Made by a program: the position numbers and the translations under genes. Under the pieces are notes generated by a model. It had not been told where the DNA came from. It saw only the letters and a list, made by a program, of their open reading frames with translations, and did no database searches. Source: Aliidiomarina maris (lineage in GTDB: Bacteria > Pseudomonadota > Gammaproteobacteria > Enterobacterales > Alteromonadaceae). Taken from it: DNA of 64,000 nucleotides. How positions within the stretch are numbered: the first letter of the stretch is position 1; the number at the start of each line of letters is the position of its first letter. Where the stretch lies: contig NZ_PIPK01000005.1 in the NCBI RefSeq assembly GCF_003987335.1, positions 124,001-188,000 on the forward strand, read 5' to 3'. This document shows positions 46,331 to 54,231 of this stretch, piece by piece.

Positions 46331-46694
46331 GGTGAATCTCCAGACTTGAGGGACAAGAAGGCGGAGACACACCCACCCCGGCGGGGAGGCATAACCCCCG
46401 CGCGGGTTGATGGATCGAACGATCCAGGTACTGCTTGTGCATCCTTCGCCCTGGGAGGGGCGAACGTTCGCGCATGGGATGCTGGTGCGAACTGGATCGG
46501 TCACGCGGTCGGAACCGCGTCGTAGCCTCGAAGACCGTGACTACCTGGGCATGTTGCTGACGGATCAGCGGAACATGGCCGCAGCGTGGCATGGCGGCGG
46601 CGAACCGGCGACCGTCAATCGGCTTCCGCAGCCATCCCTATTTCTGCGGGGCACAAAGAGAAAGAGCCCCGTGAAGGGGCTCAAGATGGAGGGA
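46331..46694. other. Non-coding island segment with GC-rich inverted repeats
   Basis: The 364 bases between the DUF3577 gene and the czc operon hold no convincing gene. At 46373-46405 there are nested repeats (CCCCGGCGGGG and CCCCCGCGCGGGT), resembling those at 45026-45056 upstream of the DUF6927-like gene. A stem GAGCCCC / GGGGCTC at 46662-46683 followed by a T-rich tail on the minus strand probably terminates the czc transcript. The rest may be debris of deleted genes. Confidence 0.5.
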
Positions 46695-46859
46695 TCAGTC
46701 TTCGTAGACAGGCAGGCCGTCCAGTATCGCGGCGTTCGGATCGAAGACCAGTATGCGCACGTCCGCCATGGCGGCCAGGAGCCGTCCCACGCAGGCATCG
46801 GCGTCGTGCAGAATGTTCGGCAGCAGGATGGGAAGATCGAGGCGCAGTTTGTTCGTCAT
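46695..46859 (-). pseudogene. 54-residue ORF coupled to czcA, probable fragment of a metal P-type ATPase
   Basis: The ATG overlaps the czcA stop (ATGA), so it would be translated by coupling. The first 34 residues (LRLDLPILLPNILHDADACV, then GRLLAAM) resemble the start of heavy-metal P1B-type ATPases often found after czcCBA on such islands. The remaining 20 or so (RILVFDPNAAILDGLPVYED) look unrelated and like the end of some other protein. The likeliest reading is an in-frame deletion joining the start of an ATPase gene to the end of an ICE gene. It may equally be a real small protein. Confidence 0.5.
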
Positions 46860-49800
46860 GCGCTGGCTCCTTTATTGATGTGCGGCTTCGCAGCTCGCGC
46901 GGCGAAGGTAGGCAGCACCAGCAGGGTCAGTGCAGTTGCGGTCAGCAATCCGCCGATCACTACGGTGGCAAGCGGCTTTTGTACTTCCGCGCCTGCGCCT
47001 GTGGCGATCGCCATCGGAATGAAGCCGACGATGCCAGTCAGCGCTGTGGTCAGGACGGCCCGCAGACGACTGGCGGCACCGGCGGCGGCGGCTTCCAGCG
47101 GCGGATCGCCCGCGGTCAGGCGTTCGCGAATCGCCTGCATCAGCACCAGGCCGTTGACCGTCGCCACACCCGACACGGCGATAAAGCCCACGGCTGCCGA
47201 CACCGAGAAGGGCATCCCGCGCACCAGCAGGGCCAGCGCGCTGCCCACCAGCGCAAGGGGGACACAGACGAACACCAGGCCGGCTTCCCTGATACTGCCC
47301 AGGGCCATGAACAGCAGTACGCCGATCAGCACGAAGACGAACGGGACCACTACCATCAGCCGCTGCTCGGCGCGCTGAAGATTCTCGAACTGGCCGCCCC
47401 AGTCGAGATGGACGCCGGCCGGCAACGCGACGCCGGCCACCGCGTCCTGCGCCTCGGCGACGAAGCCGCCCAGGTCGCGGCCACGGACGTTGGCCTGTAC
47501 CACCATGCGGCGGCTGCCGTTTTCACGACTGATCTGGTTCGGACCTTCGCTGATCTGAATGCGTGCCACCGAAGACAGGGGCACTGTGGTGCCGGTGGGG
47601 GTTGTGATCGGCAGCGCGGCCAGGCTGGCGGGATCGCTGCGGGCTTCCTCATCCAGTCGAACCACCACGTCGAAGCGGCGATCGCCTTCGAAAATGCGTC
47701 CGGCGGCCATGCCGCCAATGCCGATGGCCACTGCTTCGCTGACGTCAGCGGCGGCAAACCCGTAAGCCGCCGCGGCCGACCGATCGACCTGCACGGTCAG
47801 GGTTGGCAGCCCCGACACCTGCTCGACACGCACGTCCGCCGCGCCTTCGATCTGGCGCAGCCGGTTCGCCACCTGGTCCGCGATTCCTTGCAGGACCGTG
47901 AAATCCTCACCGAAGACCATGACGGCAAGATCGGTGCGCACGCCCGAGATCAGTTCATTGAAACGCAGCTCGATCGGCTGGCTGAACTCGAAGGCGTTGC
48001 CGATCTGTTCGTCGGCGACAGCGGCGATCCGTTCGACCAGTGCCTCCTTGCCGAGCGACGGGTCGGGCCAGTCACTCCGAGGTTTGAGCATGATCACGGC
48101 GTCGGAGATATTCGGTGGCATGGGGTCCATCGCAGCCTCGGCAGTGCCGGTGCGGGAGAAGACCGTGCGCACTTCAGGCTGGGCGGTAATCGCCTGTTCC
48201 AGCGCCATCTGCATGCTCAGCGACTGTTCCAGGGAGGCGGACGGCACCCGCAGCGCCTGCATGGCGATGTCACCCTCGTCCAGCGTCGGCGTGAACTCCC
48301 GCCCCAGGGACAGGAAAGCCGACGCCCCGATGACCAACGCCAGCAGCGCCGATCCCAGCACGATCTTGGGGCGCACGATGGCGGCGCGAATCACCGGCTC
48401 GATCCAGTGCCGTACAAAGCGGATCACGCGGGTTTCGTGCTGGCCTTCACTGGCCTCAGGGACAGACTTGGGCTCACGCACGAACAGCGCGGCCATCGCC
48501 GGTACGAGGGTAAAGGAGAGGACGAACGCACCGGCAAGGGCCAGCATGAAGGTGGCTGCCATCGGCTGGAAGGTTTTTCCTTCTACCCCTTCGAGAATCA
48601 GGATCGGCGCGAACACCAACAGAATGATGAGCTGGCCAAAGGCGGCGGGCCTCACCATCTTGCGAGCTGCTTGCATGGCGACACCCAGGCGTTCCATCGC
48701 GGTCAGCGGTCGACCCAACTCCTGACGCCGCTGGCCGAGCATCCGTAGCGTCGCTTCGATCACGATCACCGCCCCATCGACCAGAATGCCGAAGTCGAGA
48801 GCGCCCAGGCTCATCAGGTTTCCGCTGATCCCGAACCGGTTCATGCCGATGACCGCGAACAGGAAGGACAGCGGGATCACCAGCGCAGTGATCGCCGCCG
48901 CGCGGATATTGCCGAGCAGCAGGAACAGCACTGCGATCACTAGCAGTGCGCCTTCCGTCAGGTTTGTGGCGACCGTCCTGATCGTGGCATTGACCAGCAC
49001 GCTGCGGTCGAGCACCGGCTCTGCGATGATGCCTGGGGGCAGCGACTGGCTGACTTGCGACAACCGCGCAGCCGCTGCCTGGGCGGCGGTGCGGCTGTTG
49101 CCGCCGGCGATCATCAGCGCGGTGCCGAGTACCGCTTCATGACCATCGCGTGTCGCCGCGCCCAGGCGCGGCGCCTGGCCGATCTCGACTGTCGCCACAT
49201 CGGCGACGCGCACGACCAGACCGGCGCGATTGGCCACCGGCGCCTGGGCGAGGTCTTCCACCGTCTCGGCCAGCGCGTCGGCGCGCACCACCAGGCCTTC
49301 ACCGCCACGCTGGATGAAACCTGCGCCGGCCTGGACATTCGCGCGCTCCAGCGCCTGGACCAGATCGCTGAGGCCGAGTCCATAGGCAGCGAGCCTGGCC
49401 GGGTCGGGCCGCACCGCGTATTCCTTGACATATCCGCCGATGGTGTCGATGCCTGCCAGGCCCGGCGTGGACCGCATCTGCGGTGCGATGATCCAGTCCT
49501 GGACCGTGCGCAGATAGGTGGCGCGCGCCTCGGGCGTGGTCAGCCGTTCACCTTCCGGCGTCAGATAGACCTCGCCCTCCTGCCAGCCGGGTTGACCGGG
49601 CTCGGCGAGATTAGTGCTGTTGAACGGTACATAGTCCACCGTCCACATCAGTACTTCGCCCAGACCCGTGGTCACCGGCGACATCATCGGCGTCACCCCT
49701 TCGGGCAACTCCTCCTCCACTTCGCGCATGCGTTCGGCCACTTGCTGGCGTGCGAAGTAGATGTCGGTCTGGTCGGTGAAAATGGCGGTGACCTGGGAGA

Positions 49801-50068
49801 ATCCGTTACGTGAGATCGAGCGGGTGCTAGTCAGCCCGGGGATGCCGGCCAAGGCTGTTTCAAGTGGATAGGTTACCTGGCGCTCGATCTGACCGGGCGC
49901 GAGCGCGGGCGCTATGGTGTTGATCTGCACCTGGCGGTTGGTGATGTCCGGTACCGCGTCGATCGGCAGCCGGTTCAGTTCGAGCAGGCCATAGGCGGCC
50001 ACCACGGCGGCGGCGATCACCACGAACCAGCGAAAGCGCACTGAGGTTTCGATAATGAACTTGAACAT
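46856..50068 (-). CDS. czcA: Heavy-metal efflux RND pump (CzcA type)
   Basis: A 1070-residue inner-membrane proton-driven exporter, full length for the HME-RND family. TM4 carries LGALDFGILVDGAVIVIE, with Asp425, Asp431 and Glu438 in the DFGxxVDGxxxxxE proton-relay pattern of divalent-cation pumps (Zn, Co, Cd). The N-terminus (RLPIDAVPDITNRQVQINT) is also typical. It works with CzcB and the outer-membrane channel CzcC to expel metal from cell and periplasm. It starts 11 bases after the czcB stop. GC content is far above that of the chromosomal flanks. Confidence 0.94.
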   Translation of the reverse strand: MFKFIIETSVRFRWFVVIAAAVVAAYGLLELNRLPIDAVPDITNRQVQINTIAPALAPGQIERQVTYPLETALAGIPGLTSTRSISRNGFSQVTAIFTDQTDIYFARQQVAERMREVEEELPEGVTPMMSPVTTGLGEVLMWTVDYVPFNSTNLAEPGQPGWQEGEVYLTPEGERLTTPEARATYLRTVQDWIIAPQMRSTPGLAGIDTIGGYVKEYAVRPDPARLAAYGLGLSDLVQALERANVQAGAGFIQRGGEGLVVRADALAETVEDLAQAPVANRAGLVVRVADVATVEIGQAPRLGAATRDGHEAVLGTALMIAGGNSRTAAQAAAARLSQVSQSLPPGIIAEPVLDRSVLVNATIRTVATNLTEGALLVIAVLFLLLGNIRAAAITALVIPLSFLFAVIGMNRFGISGNLMSLGALDFGILVDGAVIVIEATLRMLGQRRQELGRPLTAMERLGVAMQAARKMVRPAAFGQLIILLVFAPILILEGVEGKTFQPMAATFMLALAGAFVLSFTLVPAMAALFVREPKSVPEASEGQHETRVIRFVRHWIEPVIRAAIVRPKIVLGSALLALVIGASAFLSLGREFTPTLDEGDIAMQALRVPSASLEQSLSMQMALEQAITAQPEVRTVFSRTGTAEAAMDPMPPNISDAVIMLKPRSDWPDPSLGKEALVERIAAVADEQIGNAFEFSQPIELRFNELISGVRTDLAVMVFGEDFTVLQGIADQVANRLRQIEGAADVRVEQVSGLPTLTVQVDRSAAAAYGFAAADVSEAVAIGIGGMAAGRIFEGDRRFDVVVRLDEEARSDPASLAALPITTPTGTTVPLSSVARIQISEGPNQISRENGSRRMVVQANVRGRDLGGFVAEAQDAVAGVALPAGVHLDWGGQFENLQRAEQRLMVVVPFVFVLIGVLLFMALGSIREAGLVFVCVPLALVGSALALLVRGMPFSVSAAVGFIAVSGVATVNGLVLMQAIRERLTAGDPPLEAAAAGAASRLRAVLTTALTGIVGFIPMAIATGAGAEVQKPLATVVIGGLLTATALTLLVLPTFAARAAKPHINKGASA

Positions 50069-50079
50069 GGGTTGCTTCC

Positions 50080-51237
50080 TCAGTGGCTGTGTTCGGCCTC
50101 GCCTTTGGCGAGTTCGGCTTTTAAAAGGAAGGCGTTGATCCCAACGATGCGCTCTGAGCCATCAAGCCCGTTCAGTATCTCGATATGGCCGCCAGCTTGA
50201 CGGCCAGCGAGCACCGGCGTTGCCCGGAAGCCTTCGTCAGTGGCGACGAACACCACCGATCGCCCGTCCACCGTTTGCACCGCGTCGGCGGGGACGGTCA
50301 GGCCATCTTCCTGCCTATCGGTAACAATGACCCCCGTCACTGGCGAGCCGGCGGGTGGCAGGACGCCCGAAACCGGACGAGCCCGGATGAGGGTGGCATT
50401 GCCTTGCTCACGCACATTGGCGGCCACCCCTAATACCACCGCTTCGAAATCGCCGGAGGGGCTTCTGACTCCGATGCGAGATCCGGAGATCACCTGCGCC
50501 GCCAGGGCCGGTGGCGCGGTGAAGACGAGTTCGGTCTGCGCGGGATTGGAAACCTCCGCGACGCCACCACCGGCAGCGACGAATCCGCCCGGCGTGACTT
50601 GGACTGTGCCGACAACACCCGCGATCGGGCTGACGATGGCGACACGGCCCTGTGCGTCAGGGGCGCCGGCTGCCACCACCTGTGCCTGTGCCGCCCTGGC
50701 TGCCGCATCGGCGGCCAGTGAGCGGGCGCGGGACGCTTCCAGTTCCCGGCGGGCCACCACGCCCAGTTCGACCAGATTCGAGTCGCGTCGATATTCCAGG
50801 CGTGCGGCTTCCGCCTCGGCGGCCGCGGCCTCGGCATTGGCGCGCAGAGTGGCGGCTTCGCCGCTGATCACCACAACCAGCGTTTGGCCCGCTTCAACCG
50901 GCGAGCCGGGTGCGACCTGTACCTGCTCGACTCGGCCGCCCACGATGGCGGAGATCGCTGTGCGTGCGTCTAGGGCGGATTCGACCCGCCCCGTCAGTCG
51001 AGTCTCGTTGCCGCCGCCACGACCCACCGCGACGATACCGATGCCTGACGCCTCGATTTGTCGCGCTGTCAGGACGACAACACCTTCGGGCGCCTCGTCA
51101 TCGTGGTCATCATGATCATCACCCTTGACGTAAGCAGCGTGCTCCGTGTGGGGGATCAGTTGGGCAAGGCCAAAGCCCGCTCCAAGTGCGACAAGTAGGA
51201 CTGCTCCACAGAGGAGCCGGATATTTGTGGTTGTCAT
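50080..51237 (-). CDS. czcB: Heavy-metal efflux periplasmic adaptor (CzcB type)
   Basis: A 385-residue membrane-fusion protein: an N-terminal anchor helix (LLCGAVLLVALGAGFGLAQL), then a metal-binding-like HTEHAAYVKGDDHDDHDDE (residues 31-50), a barrel-sandwich/lipoyl half (GGRVEQVQVAPGSPVEAGQ), an Ala/Glu-rich coiled-coil hairpin (residues about 125-190) and the second half (SPIAGVVGTVQVTPGGFV). The His/Asp cluster fits a periplasmic metal chaperone role. It is the second gene of the czcCBA operon, 10 bases after czcC. Confidence 0.92.
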   Translation of the reverse strand: MTTTNIRLLCGAVLLVALGAGFGLAQLIPHTEHAAYVKGDDHDDHDDEAPEGVVVLTARQIEASGIGIVAVGRGGGNETRLTGRVESALDARTAISAIVGGRVEQVQVAPGSPVEAGQTLVVVISGEAATLRANAEAAAAEAEAARLEYRRDSNLVELGVVARRELEASRARSLAADAAARAAQAQVVAAGAPDAQGRVAIVSPIAGVVGTVQVTPGGFVAAGGGVAEVSNPAQTELVFTAPPALAAQVISGSRIGVRSPSGDFEAVVLGVAANVREQGNATLIRARPVSGVLPPAGSPVTGVIVTDRQEDGLTVPADAVQTVDGRSVVFVATDEGFRATPVLAGRQAGGHIEILNGLDGSERIVGINAFLLKAELAKGEAEHSH

Positions 51238-51247
51238 CTATGCTTCC

Positions 51248-52486
51248 TCAAAATGGGGTGCGGCCGTCAAGGCGCGCGAGTTCGACTTCTGCACGGACGC
51301 GCGCCAGGCGTGCGTCCACTGCGGTATTGCGTGCGGCAATCAAGGCCGCCCGTATGCTGCGCAGTTCCAACTGCGAGATTCGCCCGGCATCGAACCCGGC
51401 GCGTGCGAGGCGGTAGGCTTCTTCTGCAGCAGCGACGCCGTTGTCGGCAGCACGTGTCCGAGTGATCGATGCAGTGAGGCGGGCTTGTGCAGCACTGCGA
51501 TCTGCCTGGACCTCCAATTTCAAACCGGTCAGCCGCGCCTCGGCAGCTCGCTGCTCGGCACGCGCTGCACTGATAGCGCCCTTATTCCTATCGAACAGCG
51601 GAACGGATACGCTGATGCCGAACATAAGTGCTTGGGTGTCGTATTCTTCGAATCGCCGGACACCGAGCGAAGCAGTCACGTCGGGACGAGCACGCAGTCG
51701 CTCCACGGTTACGGATTGACCAGCCGCATCCAGTTCGGCTTCGGCAATCTGAACAGCCAAGGGATTGCGTACATCCTGTGCAAAGGGGCTGGGTGCGCGA
51801 TCTAGCAGGCTGGTTCCGATGGATGTGACAGGTTCGGTCAGCATCGCTGCTGCGGCGAGACGCGCGAAAGCCGCATCTCGGTTTGCCTGTGTTTCGTCCA
51901 CGACGGCACGAGCAGCCTCCACCTCGCTTTCGGCCTGGATGCCACGAAGCGTGGGCTCACGACCTTCTTCTATAAGGGCCATCACCGCGCTTGCATCCGC
52001 CTGCGTCAGCGACAGTGCCTCGACGGCCAGCTCATACTGCAAGGAAGCGGCTTCCGCCTCGGCATAGATCAGCGCCAGGCGGCCGGCCACTGCCCATCGC
52101 GATTGGTCGCGGCGCAGAGCAGCCGCGTCAGCTTCCGCCCGGGCGGCACCAATACGTGCACCCCGCTGTCCCCACAGTTCCAGAGGTTGACTGACGGAAA
52201 ACGTGGTCTCTGCGGCGCCATAGCCAGTGAACGGCGCGCGGCCGTAAGCGTTCTCGGCTTCCAGGGAAATGGAAGGATTAGGCAACGCATGGGCTTGTTG
52301 CGCGCGCGCCTTGGCGGCGTCGAGCAACGCTTCGGCTTCTAGTGTCGCCGGGGTTCGATCGAGATGCTCGATCAGTGTTTCATAAGGCGGAGCGGGCTCG
52401 GCACTTGCTGGTGATGCCAGCGTGATCGTTGTAGCGACCACAGCAAAGCCAACCGCGCATAGCGGTCGGTCGAACGATATAAACAT
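51248..52486 (-). CDS. czcC: Outer-membrane efflux channel (CzcC/TolC type)
   Basis: A 412-residue outer-membrane factor. After the signal peptide (VGFAVVATTITLASPASA) come the TolC-like repeats with long helices, including ALPNPSISLEAENAYG near residue 60, FSVSQPLELWGQRGARIGAARAE (in parts) and, in the second repeat, GISVSVPLFDRNKGAISAARAE (in parts). It would form the exit duct for the CzcBA pump. The ATG at 52486 (GGGAGT site) starts the signal peptide; an earlier in-frame ATG at 52531 would add 15 residues. Confidence 0.9.
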   Translation of the reverse strand: MFISFDRPLCAVGFAVVATTITLASPASAEPAPPYETLIEHLDRTPATLEAEALLDAAKARAQQAHALPNPSISLEAENAYGRAPFTGYGAAETTFSVSQPLELWGQRGARIGAARAEADAAALRRDQSRWAVAGRLALIYAEAEAASLQYELAVEALSLTQADASAVMALIEEGREPTLRGIQAESEVEAARAVVDETQANRDAAFARLAAAAMLTEPVTSIGTSLLDRAPSPFAQDVRNPLAVQIAEAELDAAGQSVTVERLRARPDVTASLGVRRFEEYDTQALMFGISVSVPLFDRNKGAISAARAEQRAAEARLTGLKLEVQADRSAAQARLTASITRTRAADNGVAAAEEAYRLARAGFDAGRISQLELRSIRAALIAARNTAVDARLARVRAEVELARLDGRTPF

Positions 52487-52550
52487 GAGAAGACTCCCAA
52501 AGCTAAACGAGTTGACGAAACGACCGTGCAAGCAGCACGGTCCGGATTCG

Positions 52551-52883
52551 TCAGGCTTTGGGGGGGCGCATCAATCCATCAGGCGTGTGTGATGCGATGG
52601 CATCACTGTCTGGCCATTGGTGCGCCAGGGGCAGGGAAGCGACCTCGACCGCTGAACGCGGGGGAACGTGGTCGTATGTATGGTGAGAATGCCCGTGGCT
52701 GCAGGCGCCATGACCGAAGTCGGAATCCTTGTCCTTGCTATCGTCACTATGGGTTTCAACGTATGAATACGTATCCCCACCCTCAGATGCGCACAAGACC
52801 GCATCAGCCATAGGAATGACAACGAACGTTGCAAGAAGCAACGCCATCACTGCCAGCCTATGTCTGAACAAAATACGCATCAT
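52551..52883 (-). CDS. His-rich exported protein at the head of the czc operon (CzcI-like position)
   Basis: A 110-residue protein with a signal peptide (LAVMALLLATFVVIPMADA) and a metal-binding-like cluster CSHGHSHHTYDH near residue 61, plus a Cys after the signal (VLCASEGG). It precedes czcC by 64 bases on the same strand. In other czc operons a small periplasmic CzcI/CnrX-like protein sits here; this one could sense or buffer metal. The sequence is not clearly homologous to my eye, so only the position and composition support the idea. Confidence 0.6.
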   Translation of the reverse strand: MMRILFRHRLAVMALLLATFVVIPMADAVLCASEGGDTYSYVETHSDDSKDKDSDFGHGACSHGHSHHTYDHVPPRSAVEVASLPLAHQWPDSDAIASHTPDGLMRPPKA

Positions 52884-53550
52884 TGCAGCAGGCTACCATG
52901 GAATGAGCCAAGTTCGCAATCAATTTCGACGGCCAATAGGGTCAACGCCCACCTTGATCGGATGCTCGAAGCCTTGCTAGGAAAGCGACTCCTTGCAGCT
53001 CAACTGTTAGACGGCAAAGAGAGGTGCATGTTACAATGCTTCGGATATGAAGCTGCTGTGGGGTGATTCGCTTCCTACGCATCTTCCCCGGTTTAACTCG
53101 GTCTGCCATGACCCGTACTGCATCGATCAACATTGCTCAGTGGTGGCGCTTCCGGTAGAAGCGGCACGTCGTTGCGGCTTTGATCCGCACCTTGCCGCCC
53201 CACCGGCGGGCAAGGTTCAATAGATGGCTCTCCGGCATGGCGGCTCCAAGACTCAGGAGATTGCCCGATGCCATTAAATCCCCCAGCCATAGGTAGCGCC
53301 TCGCGCACCACGTCCTCGTGGTGCGCGGTTGTGCGCGTCGCTCACCGGCATTCAGGCCGGCAGTCTTGCAAGGAGTCTCATCAAGGCGTCTTGCAGAGAC
53401 GCACCGTGAGGCCAGCCTCCATGCTCGCTGCCACCCCACAAGGGCATTATCCGGCGCTTGTGCTGCCGAAATCCGGTGCATGTGTGTATATATCTGTGTA
53501 TATAGACCCAAGAATGATTAAAAAAAATACAGAAAAAACAAGAGGTTGCC
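52884..53550. other. Right end of the island, no convincing gene
   Basis: These 667 bases probably hold the czc promoter (left part) and the island's right terminus. A perfect 10-bp stem (GCGCACCACG / CGTGGTGCGC, TCCT loop) lies at 53303-53326 without a T-run. A 58-codon plus-strand frame at 53047-53223 has a poor ribosome-binding site and no recognisable family. The last 45 bases turn A-rich and end with AGAGG, which now serves as the pabA ribosome-binding site. Confidence 0.6.
53483..53505 (+). repeat. Subterminal arm-type repeat, right copy
   Basis: Matches the left copy at 42235-42257 in 22 of 23 bases and in the same direction. It ends 60 bases before the right core, whereas the left copy begins 108 bases after the left core. 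Its position just upstream of the re-headed pabA means it could also influence pabA transcription. Confidence 0.6.
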
Positions 53551-54180
53551 ATGGTTAAATTGTTGATGATCGACAACTACGATTCATTTACGCATAATTT
53601 AGTGCGCTACTTTAATGAGCTAGGGCAGCAAGTGGTTGTTTACCGCAACGATCAAATTAGTGTGCAAGCGATTTGTGACATGGCGCCCACGGGGGTTATT
53701 ATTTCACCCGGACCGGGCACACCGAGTGACGCTGGGATTAGTCTTGCTACTATTGAGCGTTTTGCTGGACAAGTACCCATATTGGGTGTGTGTCTTGGGC
53801 ACCAGGCAATTGCGCAAGCATATGGTGCAAACGTGGTGCGAGCGAATCAGGTCATGCACGGTAAGACGTCGTTGGTGGCACACCATGGGCAAGGGCTTTT
53901 TGCCGGCTTACCTCCAGAGTTTCGTGTCACGCGCTATCATTCTTTGCTGGTTGCGGCCGATACACTACCTAATGGCTTGGTCGAGGACGCTTGGGTGGCG
54001 CATTCAGCGTATCGCGAAATCATGGGCATCCGTGATAGCGAACACGCCATATATGGTATTCAGTTTCATCCAGAATCAGTATTAACTGAGTATGGCCATC
54101 GTATTTTGGCCGCATTTTGTGCCCATGCAGGCTTACCTGTAAGTGCAGATTTAAGTGAGCTTAGCCAGAGTTTGCGCTAA
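53551..54180 (+). CDS. pabA: Aminodeoxychorismate/anthranilate synthase glutamine amidotransferase subunit, start supplied by the island
   Basis: A 209-residue class I glutaminase that passes ammonia to the chorismate-converting partner (PabB and possibly TrpE). The triad is in GVCLGHQAIAQAYG (Cys near 79) and QFHPESVLTEYG (His, Glu near 171). The N-terminus is MVKLLMIDNYDSFTHN: MIDNYD and everything after is chromosomal, while the codons before it and the AGAGG site come from the island end. The stranded original start reads MLVMIDNYD at 42099. So insertion kept the protein but replaced its promoter, ribosome-binding site and first residues. Confidence 0.93.
   Translation: MVKLLMIDNYDSFTHNLVRYFNELGQQVVVYRNDQISVQAICDMAPTGVIISPGPGTPSDAGISLATIERFAGQVPILGVCLGHQAIAQAYGANVVRANQVMHGKTSLVAHHGQGLFAGLPPEFRVTRYHSLLVAADTLPNGLVEDAWVAHSAYREIMGIRDSEHAIYGIQFHPESVLTEYGHRILAAFCAHAGLPVSADLSELSQSLR
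53566..53584 (+). repeat. Right attachment site (attR core)
   Basis: An exact copy of the 19-bp core at 42108-42126. Here it lies inside the intact pabA, covering codons 6-11 and the first base of the next. Confidence 0.88.
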
Positions 54181-54231
54181 ACTGTGCAGGCGACTTGAAG
54201 GTTATCTAATATAAGCAGGAGTTTCAGCTTA

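Larger units (their letters stand above)
42108..53584. mobile_element. Decayed integrative element (genomic island) inserted in the 5' end of pabA
   Basis: An 11.5-kb block bounded by a 19-bp direct repeat (42108-42126 and 53566-53584) that equals pabA codons. GC content is clearly higher than in the flanks. It has a truncated P4-type integrase next to the left end, an ICE backbone segment (DUF932, DUF6927, DUF3275, DUF3577) and a czcCBA cargo operon. Nearly all genes apart from the integrase are on the minus strand. Relaxase, type IV secretion, replication and partition genes are missing, so it should no longer move by itself. Confidence 0.88.

Noticed and set aside
46586-48748. A 720-codon plus-strand open frame
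   Set aside because: It lies antisense to czcA, its residues are mostly Arg, Gly, His and Gln as expected from the complement of a GC-rich gene, and no domain is visible.
53047-53223. A 58-codon plus-strand frame in the island end
   Set aside because: No recognisable family and a poor ribosome-binding site; not enough to call a gene.
53137-53511. A 124-codon minus-strand frame in the island end
   Set aside because: Arg-rich composition without domains, and it spans the arm repeat and a hairpin.
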